From Actinomycetota bacterium (GTDB lineage Bacteria > Actinomycetota > Nitriliruptoria > Nitriliruptorales > JAHWKO01), in assembly GCA_019347855.1 (NCBI GenBank), contig JAHWKO010000004.1:1-60765 (forward strand): a stretch of 60,765 bases of DNA. Direction: 5' to 3'. The notes below the pieces were generated by a model. That model was not told where the DNA came from. It saw only the letters and a program-made list of their open reading frames with translations, and searched no databases. The translations under genes and the position numbers were made by a program. This document shows, one piece after another, positions 59,683 through 60,765 of this stretch (positions are counted from its first letter, which is position 1; every line of letters starts with the position of its first letter).

Positions 59683-60159
59683 ATGGGTGAGGTCGTCTAC
59701 CGATCCGAGGTGCACATCACGCGCGACCGCGGGCCGATCCGTCAGGCCGAGGTCCCGGGGCGGAAGGACCCCGTCACCTTCGGGGTGCACGGTGCGGTCG
59801 CCGAGCACTACGGCGTCTCGACCGACGAGATCGAGGCGCACTCGACGACGCTCGACTACGTCGTCGCCGCAGCAGGTGGCTGACTGACCGGCACCTTCGG
59901 AGGAGCCCTCGAAGCCCGCGGGATCCCCGCTGGAGGCGGTCGTCTCCAGGCAGACGTGACGGGTGAGATCGAGAAGGCCGAGGACGGCGTGCTCGTTATC
60001 CGACGCATCCACGTCCGCTACCGGCTGCAGTTGGAACCGGACGCGGACCGCGACAAGGTCGACCGGGTGCACGGCTTCCACGCGGACAAGTGCCCGGTGG
60101 CCCGCTCGATCCGGGACGCGATCGACATCAGCACCGAGCTCGAGGTCGTCGACACCTGA
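59683..60159 (+). CDS. OsmC-family protein with in-frame UGA, probable selenoprotein
   Basis: Read through the TGA at 59881-59883, this is a 158-residue OsmC-family protein, expected to reduce peroxides. The part before the UGA (VTFGVHGAVAEHYGV, then HSTTLDYVVAAAGG) and the part after (LTGTFGGALEARGIP, RIHVRYRLQLEP, HGFHADKCPVARSI, ISTELEVVDT) join in the same frame into a normal family member. Codon 67, the UGA, falls where the family has its peroxidatic cysteine. The resolving cysteine in DKCPV is kept. ATG 59683 has GAGGAG 6 nt upstream. A hairpin at 59890-59916 fits a bacterial SECIS. Alternatives are a TGC-to-TGA nonsense mutation, a sequencing error, or two separate small proteins. The preserved downstream sequence argues against decay. 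Confidence 0.75.
59890..59916 (+). other. Candidate bacterial SECIS hairpin
   Basis: After the UGA: GG (59890-59891), a 3-nt bulge, CTTC (59895-59898), a bulged G, GAGG (59900-59903), loop AGC (59904-59906), CCTC (59907-59910), GAAG (59911-59914), CC. The apical loop has G at its second position and lies about 20 nt after the UGA. Known bacterial SECIS elements have a short apical loop with a G in its first two bases, 16-37 nt downstream. SelB binding is an inference. Confidence 0.6.
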
Positions 60160-60228
60160 CAGATGGTGGAGGAGCACGCACTCCCTGGGTTGCGGACCGC
60201 CAGCTCTCGCTGCTGGACTCCGAACGTT

Positions 60229-60672
60229 CTAGGTCCCGCGGAGTAGGCCGACGGCAAGTGCGAGTAGGCCGACTGCGAGGGAGATCCCTCCGAGGTACAC
60301 CAACGCGATCAACCGGTTGGGGCTCGTTCGTGCTCTGCCCATGCTGGAGAAGAAGAACCCGGCCGGCATGAGCAGCGCGGCAACAGGCACGCCACTTCGC
60401 GCCAACGTGCCCAGAAGACCCTCGAGACCTACGGCGTCGGCGTACAGCAGACCGACGAGGGACAGGATCAGCAGCACGCCAGCGTGTGCGTGACCGGCAC
60501 GCGCGAACGACACCTGCAGGTCGGTCGCGGGGGTGCTGCCACGTGCGAGCCGGACGAGGTACAGACCGCCAGTCTCGACGGTGACCAGCGCGATGAAGAG
60601 GATCCCCGCGATCGTCGTGGTCGCTTCGCTGAGCGCGATCGGTTCCACTGGCCCTCCCGTCCGGGACACCAT
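60229..60672 (-). CDS. Four-TM membrane protein, unknown function
   Basis: A 147-residue protein with four hydrophobic segments (about 20-40, 63-83, 92-112 and 119-143). A SFARAGHAHAGVLLILSLV segment with two histidines on the second helix could bind metal or heme, but no family is certain. An alternative GTG start at 60648 has GGGAGGG 4 nt upstream. It converges with the osmC gene. Confidence 0.6.
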   Translation of the reverse strand: MVSRTGGPVEPIALSEATTTIAGILFIALVTVETGGLYLVRLARGSTPATDLQVSFARAGHAHAGVLLILSLVGLLYADAVGLEGLLGTLARSGVPVAALLMPAGFFFSSMGRARTSPNRLIALVYLGGISLAVGLLALAVGLLRGT

Positions 60673-60765
60673 CCGGATGTCGGTTCCATCCTCTCGCAGA
60701 GTTGCACGGCAAGAGGGCCCTCGTCGACACGTACGGGCCGCCGATCTGGTCAGGGCCGGGTTTGG

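Noticed and set aside
59683..59883. The OsmC gene as two independent small proteins or a pseudogene
   Set aside because: Both halves lie in one frame and are conserved to the end of the family fold, and only the expected cysteine codon is affected. Read-through at a Sec codon explains this better, though nonsense mutation remains possible.

Overview
The window is a GC-rich, densely packed stretch of bacterial chromosome from a member of the Actinomycetota. The evidence is a PASTA-domain Ser/Thr kinase, an F420-type LLM oxidoreductase, an AhpE-like peroxiredoxin, DUF4032, DUF3467 and DUF1028 proteins, a LigD repair system, LPXTG surface proteins, many GTG starts and many 4-nt GTGA/ATGA gene overlaps. 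A deep-branching class such as Nitriliruptoria or Acidimicrobiia is plausible, but the sequence alone does not settle it. I see no rRNA, tRNA, CRISPR array, transposase or phage gene.

Layout. 0.3-13 kb: a membrane protein, a sulfotransferase, a PASTA kinase, a DesK/NarL-type two-component pair, PEP carboxylase, a SnoaL-like protein, uracil-DNA glycosylase, small regulators and three response regulators. 13.0-14.4 kb: a DUF559 (PD-(D/E)XK-like) gene flanked on each side by a pair of ~40-bp palindromes with an identical 71-bp period. 14.3-23.3 kb: a cyclic-nucleotide signalling island. It holds two 7TM-GAF histidine kinases and a receiver-cyclase fusion on the minus strand. Facing them on the plus strand are two paralogous proteins with C-terminal cyclic-nucleotide-binding domains and a metallo-beta-lactamase-fold hydrolase that may be a phosphodiesterase. 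23.3-33 kb: an FAD oxidoreductase, two Fpg/Nei glycosylases, glucan phosphorylase, an LLM oxidoreductase, DUF1028 and DUF4032. 33-39.5 kb: a complete Dpp/Opp peptide ABC operon. 39.5-46.2 kb: a sortase-anchored beta-propeller protein, LigD split into three overlapping genes (phosphoesterase, ligase, polymerase), a formyl-THF cyclo-ligase-like protein and a DUF11 LPXTG protein. 46.4-55 kb: AhpE, IMP dehydrogenase, and a minus-strand run (PBP4, DUF3467, HAD, flotillin, an (EP)n protein, DUF4126). 55-60.7 kb: phosphoglucose isomerase, a sugar ABC operon, an OsmC protein interrupted by UGA, and a membrane protein.

Three things stand out. (1) The OsmC gene at 59683-60159 has an in-frame UGA where the family has its peroxidatic cysteine. 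The frame is open on both sides, and a hairpin resembling a bacterial SECIS follows about 20 nt after the UGA, so this is probably a selenoprotein. (2) The DUF559 gene and its paired palindromes look like a compact unit inserted between the response-regulator genes and the histidine-kinase genes of one signalling locus. The palindromes supply the stop codons of both neighbouring genes. (3) The cyclase, CNB and MBL genes form a putative histidine-kinase-controlled second-messenger circuit with an uncharacterised N-terminal domain, and a perfect CRP-type operator lies upstream of a nearby receiver gene.

Many genes have a TAnnnT -10-like hexamer 6-9 nt before the start codon and no Shine-Dalgarno sequence, which suggests leaderless transcripts. 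Others have clear GGAGG-type sites. Functions are inferred from recognisable motifs and protein architecture; no database search was run.
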